Positions 63,465 through 64,000 of a DNA stretch of 64,000 nucleotides are shown piece by piece. The stretch is taken from the NCBI RefSeq assembly GCF_030283145.1, contig NZ_JASNWE010000001.1, forward strand, positions 2,336,868 to 2,400,867, given 5' to 3'. Position 1 is the first letter of the stretch. Every line of letters starts with the position of its first letter. The stretch is from Actinomadura xylanilytica (GTDB taxonomy: Bacteria > Actinomycetota > Actinomycetes > Streptosporangiales > Streptosporangiaceae). Under the pieces are notes generated by a model. It saw only the letters and a program-made list of their open reading frames with translations, was not told the DNA's origin and made no database searches. The translations under genes were made by a program, and so were the position numbers.

Positions 63465-63581
63465 TCCGGCGGTGTCCTACTCTCCCACACAGTCTCCCGT
63501 GCAGTACCATCGGCGCTGAAGGGCTTAACTTCCGGGTTCGGGATGGGACCGGGTGTTTCCCCTCCGCCATAACCACCGAAC
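63465..63581 (-). rRNA. rrf: 5S ribosomal RNA
   Basis: A 117-nt match to bacterial 5S on the minus strand: the 5' GTTCGGTGG, the conserved CCCATCCCGAACCCGGAAG core, AAGCCC, GATGGTACTGC and the 3' GGACACCGCCGGAC. Ends were set by pairing of the 5' and 3' arms and may be off by a few bases. Confidence 0.93.
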
Positions 63582-63761
63582 GACCAAACCCCAACCACCC
63601 AACCCAATCGGGTGGCGGGAAGTAATCGTCCAAGCAACCAAAGCTCAGAGCAATATTCACAAATCAAAACCCCGCATACGGGGGCGTGTTCCCGTTTGTT
63701 TTCCGGGAACTACACAGGGACGCGAACACCAAACGACAGCAGCAAAACATTCTAGAAGTGT
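63582..63761 (-). other. 23S-5S internal transcribed spacer
   Basis: About 180 nt, AT-richer than the rest of the window, between the 23S 3' end and 5S. No tRNA is recognised. Confidence 0.75.

Positions 63762-64000
<239 letters not shown>

Noticed and set aside
63010..63667. Frames within the rRNA region
   Set aside because: They lie over 5S and its flanks and have no protein support.

Overview
The window is very GC-rich with dense, short-gapped genes, many GTG starts and actinobacterial signature families: IdeR/DtxR, a CtpE-type ATPase, F420-type LLM oxidoreductase, DUF2530, DUF2630, DUF3027, an XPB helicase with its WYL partner, and citrate synthase 2 next to pdxH. I infer a chromosomal segment of a filamentous actinomycete, plausibly Thermomonosporaceae/Streptosporangiales (Actinomadura-like). 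There is no phage, plasmid, transposase, CRISPR array or tRNA. The right edge holds the 3' end of an rRNA operon (23S and 5S) read on the minus strand.

Layout. 1-9.6 kb: a translationally coupled run (DUF998 membrane protein, alpha/beta hydrolase, lipoprotein) plus a second four-cysteine secreted protein; PlsX with a disordered tail; a CtpE-like P-type ATPase; ArgS; an LLM oxidoreductase with DUF2630. 9.6-15 kb (minus): a histone-like Lys/Ala/Thr-rich protein, then deoC, an aldehyde dehydrogenase and a truncated aldehyde dehydrogenase in one operon, and a secreted chorismate mutase. 15-24.4 kb: an AMACR/CaiB-type acyl-CoA enzyme behind a TetR-like operator, a giant LuxR regulator, a gene-free stretch with hairpin and repeats, a methyltransferase, a lipoate-ligase-like protein, an IclR regulator, and an ArsR/SRPBCC/DHFR-like operon. 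24.6-31.7 kb: enoyl-CoA hydratase and thiolase (beta-oxidation type), an MFS pump fused to a MarR domain, small membrane proteins, a methyltransferase and a zinc alcohol dehydrogenase.

31.8-46.9 kb: a PAS-GAF-SpoIIE-HATPase phosphatase, IdeR, MFS, pdxH, citrate synthase 2, a membrane-anchored protein with an extracellular type-1 periplasmic-binding fold, serC, a tiny membrane peptide coupled to a secreted beta-propeller, and a large PH-like membrane protein. 46.9-63.4 kb: thpR, a MarR/MFS pair, DUF2530, a sacsin/Hsp90-like ATPase with DUF3027 and a cold-shock protein, a HAD phosphatase, GNAT and TetR genes, and the helicase-associated WYL protein followed by XPB helicase. Most of this is conserved actinobacterial core; the pdxH/citA/ideR/serC and DUF2530/sacsin/DUF3027/CSP order resembles the core of Streptomyces.

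The most unusual signals are non-coding or architectural. An identical 14-nt element sits exactly 39 nt upstream of two unrelated start codons (histone-like gene and MFS-MarR gene). A perfect anti-Shine-Dalgarno hairpin precedes the histone-like gene. Short tandem repeats span the stop codons of five genes. A 78-bp in-frame insertion flanked by 15-bp direct repeats lies inside a small membrane-protein gene. A 959-residue receptor-like protein has a P-loop-like N-terminus and an extracellular binding domain.
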